A stretch of DNA of 21,325 bases from Botryllus schlosseri (GCA_000444245.1 ATSW01006180.1:1-21325), one strand, 5' to 3'. Positions 9,583 through 18,570 are shown, counted from the stretch's first letter. The notes: generated by a model not told the origin, from the sequence alone. Translations and numbers: made by a program.

Positions 9583-9830
9583 CTAGACACGAATTAACGC
9601 AAACAATAACACATCATTCGTGTTGACTCGTGAGTTGTGACCCCAGCGTCGGCCATTTTGCTTGGACGCTGCAGCAACGTAGCTCGCCTGTTCGCTCATA
9701 AGAGCTTTCCCGGCACGTGATGTTTTGCAGCCGGCGTCCGAAGAACTTGTATCGCTCCGTTGAATAGCGTGTGAATGAGTCATTGTCCAACTTTACGAGC
9801 CGGGGTTTTGTAAACGATTTTGTAAAATAC
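9583..9830. promoter_or_regulatory. GC-rich patch with YY1-like and E-box motifs
   Basis: GGCCATTTTG (9651-9660, a YY1-type CAAAATGGCC on the other strand) and CACGTG (9714-9719) stand in a GC-rich island among AT-rich repeats. A 66-codon ATG frame runs on the minus strand (from 9783) with no known domain. It could be a distal promoter or first exon, or nothing. Confidence 0.25.
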
Positions 9831-9864
9831 GAGATGTTCGGATGAATAGCCAGCCGATCAGTAG

Positions 9865-10180
9865 GCCTTCATGGCAGACTTGAACAACTACGCAATTCTA
9901 GTGGTATAATTTGACGAATTAGCGCGAAATGCCGGTAATCCAATGCTAATCTAACATGTGAAACGTTTGAATGCTCTAATTCCAACTCAAATCCGAGAAC
10001 TGTACAGTACAGTGTACAGTGCGAAACGTGCCAGGCTTGGTGTACATACATTTGCCATTCTATAGCTTACGAAAAATAACTATATGATTGGATATGGATC
10101 GGAACTTGATTTTAGCTGTTTTTCTTTCTAATTCGCAGTTTGATTCAATTTCCAAGGTTTTGTGAATGTGGTATTTCTAA
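9865..10180 (-). repeat. Dispersed repeat R1, copy 5 (reversed)
   Basis: Reading the minus strand: TGTATGTACACCAAGCCTGG, CGTTTCGCAC, TTAGATTAGCATTGGATTAC, CGGCATTTCG and ACTAGAATTGCGTAGTTG, then TTCAAGTCTG. The expected CTCCTGTAGCATTTTC part is replaced by the run CACTGTACACTGTACTGTAC (10001-10020 on +). Confidence 0.75.
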
Positions 10181-10355
10181 TTCTAACCTAATCACGAAAA
10201 GAAGCTATAGCTATGACTTTGATCATAACCTTATTTGGAAAGGCTGAAAATTTTCTAGTGGACCTTTTCTGCGGCGGTTTTGCGATATCTTCATTGTTCA
10301 AGCTTGTACGAAATTGTGCGATGTTACCGCACTCGCAAATATTCGATTTTGAACG

Positions 10356-10368
10356 TTGTGACGTCACA
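10356..10368. promoter_or_regulatory. CRE dyad TTGTGACGTCACA, site 1
   Basis: Full palindromic CRE TGACGTCA within a 12-bp dyad TGTGACGTCACA, the consensus for CREB/ATF bZIP dimers. Confidence 0.4.
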
Positions 10369-10828
10369 GATATTCGTCACCAAGGCGGGAGTATTCCTTG
10401 CCGGGATGATATAGGTCCCCCGTGGTTGCGTACGCTTAATTGTATGAAAACAGCTGTGAATATAAATCTTAAGTAGTCTCGGTTTTAATCCAATAACGGC
10501 AGAAAGCGATGAATGAATGATGTAGTTTCAAAAAAACTTTTTGGTTTAAAAGTAAAATACTGGAATGGGAAACTCGCCGTGCGAGCACTCACATATTTTG
10601 TGCTTCTTCAAACTGCCCGATCTATGATTTTCTCCCCACCCTTGTGTCTGCGTAGCGTCGTGCAGCGTCAGAATGCAGCCATTCGTGAATATGACCCTGC
10701 ATGCCCTTGCGTTGTTGGTCACGCAAGAATGTGCCGGTGCTGGCTTTCGTGTTTCAATCTGGTTTAAGCGCCGGTTAGGAAAACGTGACAGAGTAAAAGA
10801 TCACTAGTCAACAGGCTTTCAAACTACT

Positions 10829-10841
10829 TTGTGACGTCACA
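10829..10841. promoter_or_regulatory. CRE dyad TTGTGACGTCACA, site 2
   Basis: Identical 13-mer to site 1, 473 bp downstream. Flanks are not similar, so the pair does not look like a repeat duplication. Confidence 0.4.
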
Positions 10842-11423
10842 ATGTTTAAATCCTAAGTGTTAAATTTTCGTCAGTAGTAACCGTTGTCACTAGAGCCACA
10901 CCGATATGCGATATATACCGATACGATAGTACTTTCCCCCCGTTGCAACACCACTGGTCAGAAAACCCAGAACGAAAGTAGGGCGTGCAATAGATCGACA
11001 TCTCAGGAATCATAATAAGCGACATCAGACTAATGCAAAATGACCAGACCATAGACGTCGAAACATCGGGACTGCAAAACGACAAGTTCATTTACCTGCA
11101 GTATAGTTCCTTTTACGTTTTACAACAAACATATTTTCGGCGATGCGTTTATTACTAGTCTGATGAGGCAAACCAGTCAGACTCAATTGTAAGCAATGTA
11201 GTCGTTTTTCATATGATTCCAAGAGGGAAAACCAATTCGATATTATTGAGGGCGTTTGTAAACCTCGAATTTCAGTAACCAGTGACGCGTGTTAGTATGG
11301 AGATGGTGCCAATAACAGGGATATCTAGAACTAGATCCCTGGCCAATAAAAGTATATTGTACCTCATTGGTCGGCAAGCTCTGGTCCGCGTAAAGTTCGA
11401 TGCGATTGCTGACTTACACATGC

Positions 11424-11556
11424 AGACATGCTCTTTTCAATTCTCTACCATAATCGCCGACGGGTGTCAGCCCAAAATAGTCGAGTTCATTTCAGTATGA
11501 GTATATTATTAAATTTAATCCTGCACATCTGTACCTCCCAGTGTCTGTTAAAAGGT
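11424..11556 (+). repeat. Dispersed repeat R2, copy 1
   Basis: Shares TTC.ATTCTCTAC, CGACGGGTGTCA.CC.AAAAT, CG.GTTCATTTCA.TAT and CTGTACCTCC with the copy at 15645, and the first three with the reversed copy at 20178. Class unknown. Confidence 0.6.
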
Positions 11557-11579
11557 TTGTATAATTTTGCTAGTTAAGT

Positions 11580-12462
11580 GAAGGTTCAGAATTATAGTAT
11601 GGTCACTGGTCAAGAATCAGGATTACTGATAAAATTTAATCAACTGGAGTTAATCTCTTTAATCGAAACGAGAGTGTATTATTGGGTACTCTTTAGTGAC
11701 CTTATCCAAAGAATATAGAAGGACATCATTATGGCCAGCCTCAACCATCAGTGAAGCGCGCGAATTCTGTATCCTGTCCTGAACTTGGCATGCAAATTCC
11801 GTTATGACTCACGCCGCGATTACGGCGGAATGTGCTCTTGCGTGAAATACCTAGAAAACGTGTTTGCGCGCATGTTCCGCGACGCGCCTGCAAACTTGCC
11901 CTGTTGTGTCTACCCACACCGAAACGCAGATGAGTGTCGAATGCTGACGTTTCATTTGAAAGCTAAAATGTTTGGTCGAAGCGTGTGCGAATCGCTAGGT
12001 AATCGGGATAGAGTACATACATTACAATCATGGACATTCTGTGTACTCGTGATTGTCGGCTATTTGATAGGTGACTGTTCAAGTGACGCGATGCTTTTCT
12101 TCAAATGCGTGAATTTCAGATGTGGTCACTGGTCTGTGACGAATACTTCTACTGTTTTTGAAGCACTCAAATAGGTTTTCCCTACTTTTAACTTGAACAG
12201 CTTTCAGTATTTTTACAACAAAACCTAGGCCTAAAATACTTGCTTTTTCTCTTACGTGGAAATGTCTGCTAAATTGTAATAAAAACTGGGCGAAATAGCT
12301 CCTGTATGGAGGTAACTGGGTATATTTTCGAAAATCGCCCCATTTTGTAGTGTAATAAGTTATTTTTCGTTTATCGCTAAGATGCATTTTGCTATTTAGG
12401 AAGTAGAGACCGACGATTAACCACTAAAAGTATGCGAACCCGCGACCACGTCTACGTTTTGT
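11580..12462. other. Mostly unique DNA; open GC-rich stretch 11785-12174 with an octamer
   Basis: A 130-codon forward frame opens at 11785 with no ATG at that point and no domain; it is Cys-rich and ends without a splice donor I trust. ATGCAAAT (11790-11797), a perfect POU octamer, sits at its start. I do not call a gene. Bases 12180-12462 show nothing. Confidence 0.3.
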
Positions 12463-12616
12463 AGGGTTACCATTACCATGCGTCTTCGTTTGGGAGGATT
12501 TGCCCGTCTTTGTGCAGGAAATTGAAAATGTCCTTAGAGGACGCCCAAACGTCCTCCTTTTTGGCAATTCGTACTCCTTTGCAGCTTTGACAGCCTGGCG
12601 ATTTGTACAGTTCCAG

Positions 12617-13805
12617 CAGGGGCGGGCAACTTCTCCAGTTGGCGGGCCGGATATAGGAAGATTAGGTACTTGGCGGGACGGATTGCTGAATCGATACATT
12701 ATTCGCCCATTTATCCACATATACACGGAATAAATCGTATTTATTGAATGTATTTTAACGACAGCAATGCCACTTCAAAGCCATTTCTCGCCGATAATGA
12801 CGAAAACAATGTGGATTTGAGAACAGCATTGTCATACAGGCGCCGCCATGTCTACTCCTCTACGATCAATTAACACACGGTGCAACCATAGTGTCCTATA
12901 GTGACCGGCTTGCCGAGAGCAAAATTTGATAAAACGGGTATCAATCGAAAGCTTACGCGTTACTGATTGCGAAAAGATGAATTTGATTCTGCTCGTGGCC
13001 CTGGAACCCCCCAAAATCAGACTCGAATGTTGCATTGTAACGGAGTTTGGTATTGTGACGCAACGATGCCGCCTGGGAGCTAGTGAGAGCAGCGCAAACC
13101 GCAAGCGTTGGCCATTGTTGCTCAACCGATTGCGCATTCACACTCTCACTTTCGTGTGCACTTGCTCCTGAGCTGCTGCAACGGCATTGTTGCGTCACAA
13201 TACCCAACTCCGTTACAATGCAACATTCGAGGCTGATTTTGGGGGTTCCAGGGTCACGAGCAGAATATAATTTATATTTCCGCAATCAGTACCGCGGTAG
13301 CTTTCGATTGATACCAGTTTAATCAAATTTATTGCTCGGCAAGCCGGTCAAAAATCACCGTCAAATTGCCTTCAGCCAAATGGAAAGTGTGACGTAGACC
13401 AATTTCACTGAGCCTTGCGATTTGCTTGTGTCCACACCATATTGGGACACTACCGTCCAATCCTAATTAAGATTTCACGGCGTTGGACGAGCCCGGTACC
13501 CAAAATTTAACAATATATCAATTCATTAGGGTTGAGTACATGGTTAATGCCGATAATGCAAGTCTTCTCGCTTCGACGAAGTTACGCGTAAGCCGTAAGC
13601 TCTACTCTTGCACGCTGCGTGCACACTACACACGTATATAATAACATACTGTCACTAAAATTTGACGTTTAAGCAAGTAGTGGGAATCTCGGCAGACTGG
13701 GACCGCGGGCCAAATTACCATATAAGACGGGAAACTGTCCGCGGGCCGGACAAAATCCCGTCGCGGGCCTGATCCGGCCCGCGGGCCGTATGCTGCCCGC
13801 CCCTG
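12617..13805 (+). mobile_element. hAT-type non-autonomous element with CAGGGGCGGGCA ends
   Basis: Perfect 12-bp terminal inverted repeats CAGGGGCGGGCA / TGCCCGCCCCTG. The flanking 8-mers AGTTCCAG (12609-12616) and AGGTACAG (13806-13813) agree at 6 of 8, fitting an aged hAT target duplication. Sub-terminal GGCGGGCCGG and GGCCCGCGGGCC runs are GC-rich. There is no transposase; the interior is largely occupied by a foldback element at 12889-13452. The site is inside MITE copy 3, so this element is younger than that copy. Confidence 0.85.
12889..13452. mobile_element. Foldback (palindromic) MITE inside the hAT element
   Basis: TGACCGGCTTGCCGAG (12902-12917) is exactly inverted at 13335-13350. 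The arms continue inward for about 180 bp (ATTGTAACGGAGTT inverted as AACTCCGTTACAAT) around a loop of roughly 115 bp rich in GCGCAAACCGCAAG-type sequence. Outer TAGTGTCC (12889) and GGACACTA (to 13452) may be the true ends with a TA duplication, as in Tc1/mariner MITEs. About 85 bp of the right arm has no left partner. Open frames here on both strands are copies of the same arm read twice. Confidence 0.75.
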
Positions 13806-14233
13806 AGGTACAGGCACAATTAAAAACGCATGAATGACGCGAAATCGGGAATATGGACGTCGGAACAGGTCTTTAGGGAGTAGAGTTTGAAAAACGACCA
13901 TTTTTAGTCGACACAACAGTATTTCCCTTGAAGATTTCCAAATTATCCGTTTTATCGTCCGATAATATAAAGTTTGTGATTTGTGAAAGGGTACATCTTT
14001 TACGCATCTCGAAATATGGTAACCATAACCTTTTGACACTACTAACTATAAAACCTTAATGTTCTACTTCCGCTTGGAATAGTTTTAGCGCGTCTTGCGA
14101 ATCGCTGCTTCTATAGTAGGCCTATACTTGGCCTTGATCTGCAACGTTACATCCGATTCTATTGAGTGCCAACAAACGACTACTGTGACCACCTCTGCGC
14201 TGAATCTTAATGAGCTCATTTCTTTTCTGACAG

Positions 14234-14427
14234 GTGCCGATGCTCAATTATCCTCTGCTTTCGATATTGACGTAAGTAGAGATGATGACGTCAGCAAAGA
14301 CGATGAGATTAGCATGGACAGCATAGAAAATTCGCAGGACGAGGCCATCGGGCCCGGGGAGGACCTGCTGACGTGCGGGTCCTGCGGGAAAGTCTTTCTG
14401 CTGTCCAATATAATCCACTTCATTCAG
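14234..14427 (+). CDS. BCL11: BCL11-like zinc-finger gene, internal exon with first half of the N-terminal C2HC finger (partial)
   Basis: Seen: a pyrimidine-rich acceptor ending in TTCTGACAG precedes base 14234. The exon reads without stops to CATTCAG, followed by a good donor GTGCGT at 14428. It enters in phase 1 (two bases of a split codon) and leaves in phase 0. The translation is about 64 residues. It starts with an acidic, Ser/Asp-rich segment (DIDVSRDDDVSKDDE) and ends with DLLTCGSC then KVFLLSNIIHFIQ. Known: human BCL11A/B carry DLLTCGQC...FIEHK...C as their N-terminal C2HC finger, used for self-association of these nuclear repressors of neural and blood fate. Spacing is identical once the next exon is added, and about half of the 28 finger positions match human BCL11A. 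The reading frame stays open further 5', so the exon could start earlier, but the acceptor here is convincing. No ATG start exon was found upstream. Confidence 0.8.
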
Positions 14428-14524
14428 GTGCGTACCGGTACTTGTTTTACCCACAATCGTATGCTTTAAGAAATTGACATCAATAATACGTCAGGAGTTA
14501 TCCCAGTGGTGTAGTTTGCTCGCT

Positions 14525-14800
14525 TGGAATTAGAATCATAGCTACCGTGAATTCGCGAAAACTAAGAGTTGAATCAAGTTCAAATCAGAGCATAAGCATG
14601 TAAAAATGCGAAATACTTGCACAGGGAAACCAGGACTTGGACTAGAATTAAAATTGGAACATAGAAATATTTCACTAGTTAGATTAGAATTACAATTAGA
14701 GCAGAGACACATTTCACAAATTAAATTACAAGTACCGTATATTATCGGCATTTTGCTCTACTTAGTGTAATTGGAGGATTACAATTATCTAGTTGTCCAA
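14525..14800 (+). repeat. Dispersed repeat R1, copy 6
   Basis: TTAGAATCATAGCTACCGTG, GAATTCGCGAAAACT, TTGAATCAAGTTC, GGGAAACCAGGA, TTTCACAAATTAAATTAC and ATTATCTAGTTGTCCAAGTC, in R1 order. It lacks the CTCCTGTAGCATTTTC part. Confidence 0.75.
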
Positions 14801-15004
14801 GTCTGATCCTGAGCATAGACCTGCATTATTATGGAGTAGTACAATGTTCCAGTGTATATCTACTTTCTCAGCGTAGCGTTAAGGATACCATACCATACAA
14901 TAGGAAATGGCTTAAAATTTATATTTAATTGTATTGAATGCAAATCGCCAGCACCAACGAACATGGTGGCTTCGCAAATCACAGGTTCTAACCACGATCT
15001 AATA

Positions 15005-15374
15005 TATCCCAACGTGGGCGATATTGCCCCCCAGAGCTGGGTGATTTGGCGGTCTAGGGAAATAACGAAAGGGGCGATAGGGGGCGAAAACGGACGAGGG
15101 GGGATATGGGCCGAAAATAACGAATGCGGCGATGCGATGGCGCGTTAAAACGGCTATATTGGAGTCGAGTCTGAGAATTGACCTTACTTTATTCAACTCA
15201 CGACAATTTAGCTGTAAAAGTGCAAATTCGAGGTCGAGCCGAAAAGTTGACCTTATTTTAGTCAACTCGCCGGTGGTATGCCCATTTTTCGGTTATCAAT
15301 ATTTGGGGGGGGACGGATAATCGGTGTGGAGCTTGAAAAGGGGGCGATGAGTCGAAAGAGGTTGGGAACCACTG
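15005..15374 (+). mobile_element. hAT MITE ('CAGTGGTTCCCAAC' family), copy 1
   Basis: The right end GAGGTTGGGAACCACTG at 15374 is flanked by ATCTAATA (15375-15382), identical to 14997-15004 at the left border, an exact 8-bp target duplication. The left end starts directly at CCCAACGTGGGCG and is missing about six terminal bases of the expected CAGTGGTTCCCAAC. Shared end block GGGGGCGATGAGTCGAAA with the copy at 18796. Confidence 0.8.
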
Positions 15375-15644
15375 ATCTAATATATGCAGTAGGCAGGCAT
15401 GGTGGTTCGCGTATGCTGTAAATTGTTTTCGTCATCTTTGTGTCTAATTCACATACCAGCATCTTAGCTAACCCCTCATATTTGTATGTTATACTTGAAG
15501 GATCAAATATTGTTAGACGAAATCCAGCATCAGGAAGGACCCAGGAAACTATGTCATTGCAGATTTTGAGGTCGGGCGACAACAACATTCAACTATAGTA
15601 GAGAATTCGAAAGAACATTGTATAACAATAGTATCACAAAATAT

Positions 15645-15780
15645 ATTATTTCCAATTATCTACTAGTTGCTGACGATTACGCCTGGGGCCCTGACGAGTG
15701 TCATCCAAAAATATTCGGGTTCATTTCAATATCAATATACTATTCAATTGTATATTGAAGTTCTGTACCTCCAAGAAGCT
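15645..15780 (+). repeat. Dispersed repeat R2, copy 2
   Basis: TTTCCAATTATCTACTAGTT, CTGACGAGTGTCATCC, AAAAATATTCGGGTTCATTT and TTCTGTACCTCC match the copy at 11424 and, except for the last block, the reversed copy at 20178. Confidence 0.65.
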
Positions 15781-15904
15781 TTTCAGTTAAAGCAACATTA
15801 GGCGTCCAGTTCTATCGGATTGGTGATTCCCTGTTCCACGGCCATTTCGTGTCATATCGCGCGGTCAAGATGAACGACGATTTTGCTCAATATAGCAGGG
15901 ATTG

Positions 15905-16225
15905 AATAAGATTTTAATTATAGCTACACATTTTCTTCCAAATTAGCGTATAAATACCGGTACTGATTTCGCAAATACTTGGAAATTGAATTCAATTCCA
16001 TATTAGAAAGACGAAAATCAAGCTCAGTTTATATCAAATTCGATTTCACTCTCATAGGCATGAGAATAGTAAATGTCTGTACACCAAGCCTGACTCTTTT
16101 CGCACTATGCAGCTCTCCTGTAGCATTTTCAAGAAAACCAGAGTGTAGATAGATTAGAATTAGAACACCGGGATTTCCCTCTTAATTATATACTAACTAG
16201 TGAACTATAATTTTCAAGTTATCGA
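15905..16225 (+). repeat. Dispersed repeat R1, copy 7
   Basis: TTAATTATAGCTACACATTT, AATGTCTGTACACCAAGCCT, TTCGCACTATGCAG, CTCTCCTGTAGCATTTTCA and AACTATAATTTTCAAGTT, in R1 order. It ends about 50 bp before the splice acceptor of the exon at 16279. Confidence 0.8.
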
Positions 16226-16278
16226 CGTGTGCAGAATACTACCGATGGTTGGATTAATCGTGGGATTCCGTTTTTCAG

Positions 16279-16440
16279 CATAAGCAATTATTTTGCCGTC
16301 CTATCCCGGAAAAAGTGCGCAGTAGCGCCAGAAGCCGGTCGGACGATATTGTGACCGCTCCGCGAATAGTACTCAGCGCGCTGACGAGTGACGAGCTCAC
16401 GCAACGGTTGATATCAACCGGGCCGGACAAGTGTGGGAAC
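16279..16440 (+). CDS. BCL11: BCL11-like zinc-finger gene, next internal exon with second half of the C2HC finger (partial)
   Basis: Seen: the acceptor GTTTTTCAG ends at 16278. The exon is 162 bases (54 codons, phase 0 at both ends) and is followed by donor GTAAGC. It starts HKQLFC, supplying the His and last Cys of the finger begun in the previous exon, so the joined finger is C-x2-C, 15 residues, H-x4-C, the BCL11 spacing. The rest is low-complexity, basic then acidic (EKVRSSARSRSDD, SALTSDELTQRL), as expected of the linker after this finger, and I see no further domain. Reading continues past 16440 to a stop at about 16519, so a longer alternative end is possible. The in-phase GTAAGC donor and the next in-phase exon favour 16440. 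Inference: a same-gene exon about 1.85 kb downstream of the first. Confidence 0.78.
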
Positions 16441-16537
16441 GTAAGCCCGGATTCGCGCTCCTTACCGAAGGTTTGCATCGTTCCAGACATCCCTATATAT
16501 TGGTACTCGACAGCGTTTTAATGACTCCAGTCAGGAC

Positions 16538-17083
16538 TAGGGGAAGTTTTTGTTGCAGTCAAATCGTGAGAAGTTGCATTTATTTTTCACAAAAGTTGCA
16601 GTAAAGTAAAAGGTTGCATCTATTTTTCACAAAAGTTACACTAAAAAGTTGCATTTATGGACAAGATCCTTGAAATTATTAGGGTATGAGATACCAGACT
16701 CGACCCGTATCCAAGAAACTGTAGCAAAAACTGAGTGTTGGCGACTTCGACAAAATCATGGCCTGAAATAATTGACCAAGTGAAAATACAATTTTCGGCG
16801 GTCTAGCCTAAATGTACGTCCAATCAGAAAGAACCCCAAATTTAAACGACAGTGAAATAATCAAGCGATCTATTCGCGTATAGTGCCAAATATTTCCAGT
16901 AAAAGTTGGTCGCATGAAAAAATTGCGTGATAATCGCAAAAAGTTGCCAGAAATGTCACGAAAAATGAAAAAAAGTTATAAAAAGTTGCATGAAAAAAAT
17001 TGAGAAAAGTTGCATACTACATAAATTCTGAGTATCTAGGAAGCTGCCGGAAGCTGTAAAAAAACTTGCAAAAACTTGCCCTA
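16538..17083 (+). mobile_element. TAGGG-ended hAT-type MITE, copy 1
   Basis: Ends TAGGGGAAGTTTTTG and CAAAAACTTGCCCTA (15 bp, one mismatch). Flanking 8-mers GTCAGGAC (16530-16537) and GTCATGAC (17084-17091) match at 7 of 8. The interior is packed with AAAAGTTGCA and its variants in one strand sense near both ends. No coding potential. 546 bp. It inserted at the edge of a GACTCGAGTC-rich tract in the BCL11-like intron. Confidence 0.88.
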
Positions 17084-17215
17084 GTCATGACTCTACTCTC
17101 GAGTTGATGACTCGAGTTATTTTCTTAAAATACAAAAATCACTCGACTTGACTTGAGTCAATCTGTGTATTGACTCGAGTTGTACTCGAGTCATTGAGCA
17201 TGACTCGAACCAAAT
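17084..17215. repeat. GACTCGAGTC-rich degenerate tract
   Basis: ATGACTCGAGTT, TTGACTTGAGTCAAT, TTGACTCGAGTTGTACTCGA and CATGACTCGAACC in close succession. Related in composition to 6405-6560. Confidence 0.55.
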
Positions 17216-17943
17216 CACATGACTGAATTCTAGGAGGACGGCCAAGACAGTCATATCACACATGCAGGATGCGGCATAAAATCAGCCTGCCCGTTAGATT
17301 GATTTGTTTTGCGGTTAGGTTGAATTGGCCCTGTCGGCGGTGCGAAGTTTGCGGGATCAATCTAGAAGCCGTTCCTATTTTCAGAATGTAACGCGATAGC
17401 ATTTTCCGGTTCCGGACCACGTCTTGAAACGGTGCCGTCTGCTGCGTGGCACAGCGCGCCGGTGCCGTGTTATTCGCATTACATGTCGCGGCCCGAAACT
17501 GTTATTGTTAGCGTGTGGTTCGTCCACTCTCGCGTACTTGAGTAGAGTGTGCATTGCCACGTTTTGGTGGCGCTGTGTTGTAAGCATACATTGTTTGTGC
17601 ATACGAGTACATTGCTGTGACCAAACGATAAAGTATATTTTCAGCTGCCTAGTCCGTTTAGTGGGGTCAGCGGACTGTGAAGTAGTGGTCATGTTTATCT
17701 GGTCGATTTATATCGGTCGAAGTAGTATTCGTTGCTGAATACATATTATGGAGTTTCGACAACAGAGTAGTATTCCTTGTCTAACGGCATATGCACATTA
17801 TGCTCTCATGGTATGCATATCCAGTTATCCACAGATCGTGTGCATGTGTATCATGAGTCGGTGTATAATGTTGATGCTGCAAAACATCATGGACAAAACT
17901 ATACAACGTCCTATCCTGTTGTATGAGGTTGGAAGATTTTGAG

Positions 17944-18570
17944 TGCTGCAGCTCAAACTTCTTTTATACACGCACCTCTTGATGATAGTGAAAAATTTCG
18001 CGCCCCATTTATCATCATATCAAAAACATGTTAAAAGCAGCGTTCCATTCCGAAATGCAATTCCAACCCATAGTTTGATGGCAACTTTTTTTACAGCTTC
18101 CTAAATACTAGAAAGTTATGTAGAATGCTGTTTTGCTGTTTTAAGCTGTTTGAAGCTTCAAGTGCAACTTTTGTCCATTTTTTTCATGCAACTTTTTGCA
18201 ACTTTTTCGATTTTTCATTAATTTTTTTTCCATTTTTCATGCAATCTTTTTAATGGAAATATTTGGCAGTATATCTAAATAGATAGCTTGATTATGTTAC
18301 TGTTTTTTGAGAATTTTGGTGAAATACACGGCCAAATTCGACTGAAATACCGTAACGTGTATTTCGGGAGCTGAGCCGAAAAGTTGACCCTTTTTGACCA
18401 AACTTTGATGAAAAAATAAATGCAACTTTTGTGAAAAATAAATTCAACTTTCCACGGATTTGACTGCAACAAGAACTTGCCCTAGTTATGACTGATGAGA
18501 GAATTATCACACACGAACTTCAGATTATACAGAGCAACAATTATACGAGTTAGAGGTAAATTGCGCCTGG
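17944..18570 (+). mobile_element. hAT-like MITE ('CAGTGGTTCTCAAAC' family), copy 2, split by a TAGGG MITE
   Basis: GCTCAAACTTCTTTTATACA, CGCGCCCCATTTATCATCAT and CATAGTTTGATGGC (17944-18083) are the homologues of 6743-6865. The right piece from 18485 (GTTATGAC, then GATGAGAGAATTATCA and CAGATTATACAGAGCAA) resumes the 6872-6930 sequence. The middle is the separate insertion. Confidence 0.75.
18081..18484 (-). mobile_element. TAGGG-ended hAT-type MITE, copy 2 (reversed)
   Basis: Right border ACTTGCCCTA at 18484 followed by GTTATGAC. The interior is the reverse sense of copy 1: TACAGCTTCCTAAATACT, TTTTTCATGCAACTTTTT and GGAAATATTTGGCA match the reverse complement of 16880-17070. The left terminus lost about 15-25 bp together with the left target duplication. 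The undisturbed site at 6872-6879 has the same GTTATGAC. Confidence 0.82.

Larger units (their letters stand above)
10200..11420. other. Intron-like unique DNA with two identical CRE dyads
   Basis: No supported gene. Frames at 10213-10476, 10846-11091 (reverse) and 11282-11500 show no domain. TTGTGACGTCACA occurs at 10356-10368 and 10829-10841. A palindrome AGGGATATCTAGAACTAGAT lies at about 11319. Confidence 0.35.
12465..14024 (+). mobile_element. GGTTACCATA-ended MITE, copy 3, interrupted by a hAT element
   Basis: Left terminus GGTTACCATT at 12465 with the family blocks GGACGCCCAAACGTCCTCCT and TTTTTGGCAATTCGT.CTCC up to about 12600. The right part resumes at about 13814 with AATGACGCGAAAT and ends TATGGTAACC at 14024. 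The middle (12617-13805) is a separate insertion. No clear TTAG duplication remains. Confidence 0.8.
14428..16278 (+). other. Intron of the BCL11-like gene (phase 0) filled with repeats
   Basis: GT at 14428 and AG at 16277-16278 bound a 1.85 kb intron that splits the C2HC finger between its second Cys and its His. It contains two copies of the AGAATTATAGCTACAC-type dispersed repeat (14525-14800, 15905-16225), a hAT MITE (15005-15374) and a copy of a second dispersed repeat (15645-15780). Bases 14800-15000 and 15386-15640 show no feature I can name. The only reading frames are shadows of the repeats. Confidence 0.7.

Noticed and set aside
12832-13322. Several overlapping frames of 80-110 codons on both strands.
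   Set aside because: They are the two arms of the foldback element read in opposite directions.
15262-15588. Minus-strand frame of 108 codons sharing RSVVPNLFRLIAP with another at 18978-19268.
   Set aside because: The shared peptide is just the translated end of the CAGTGGTTCCCAAC hAT MITE in both places.
17381-17738. Opposing frames of about 104 codons with an acceptor-like TATTTTCAG upstream.
   Set aside because: Residue composition is unlike protein, the acceptor leads into stops in other frames, and the splice phase is not supported by a donor.
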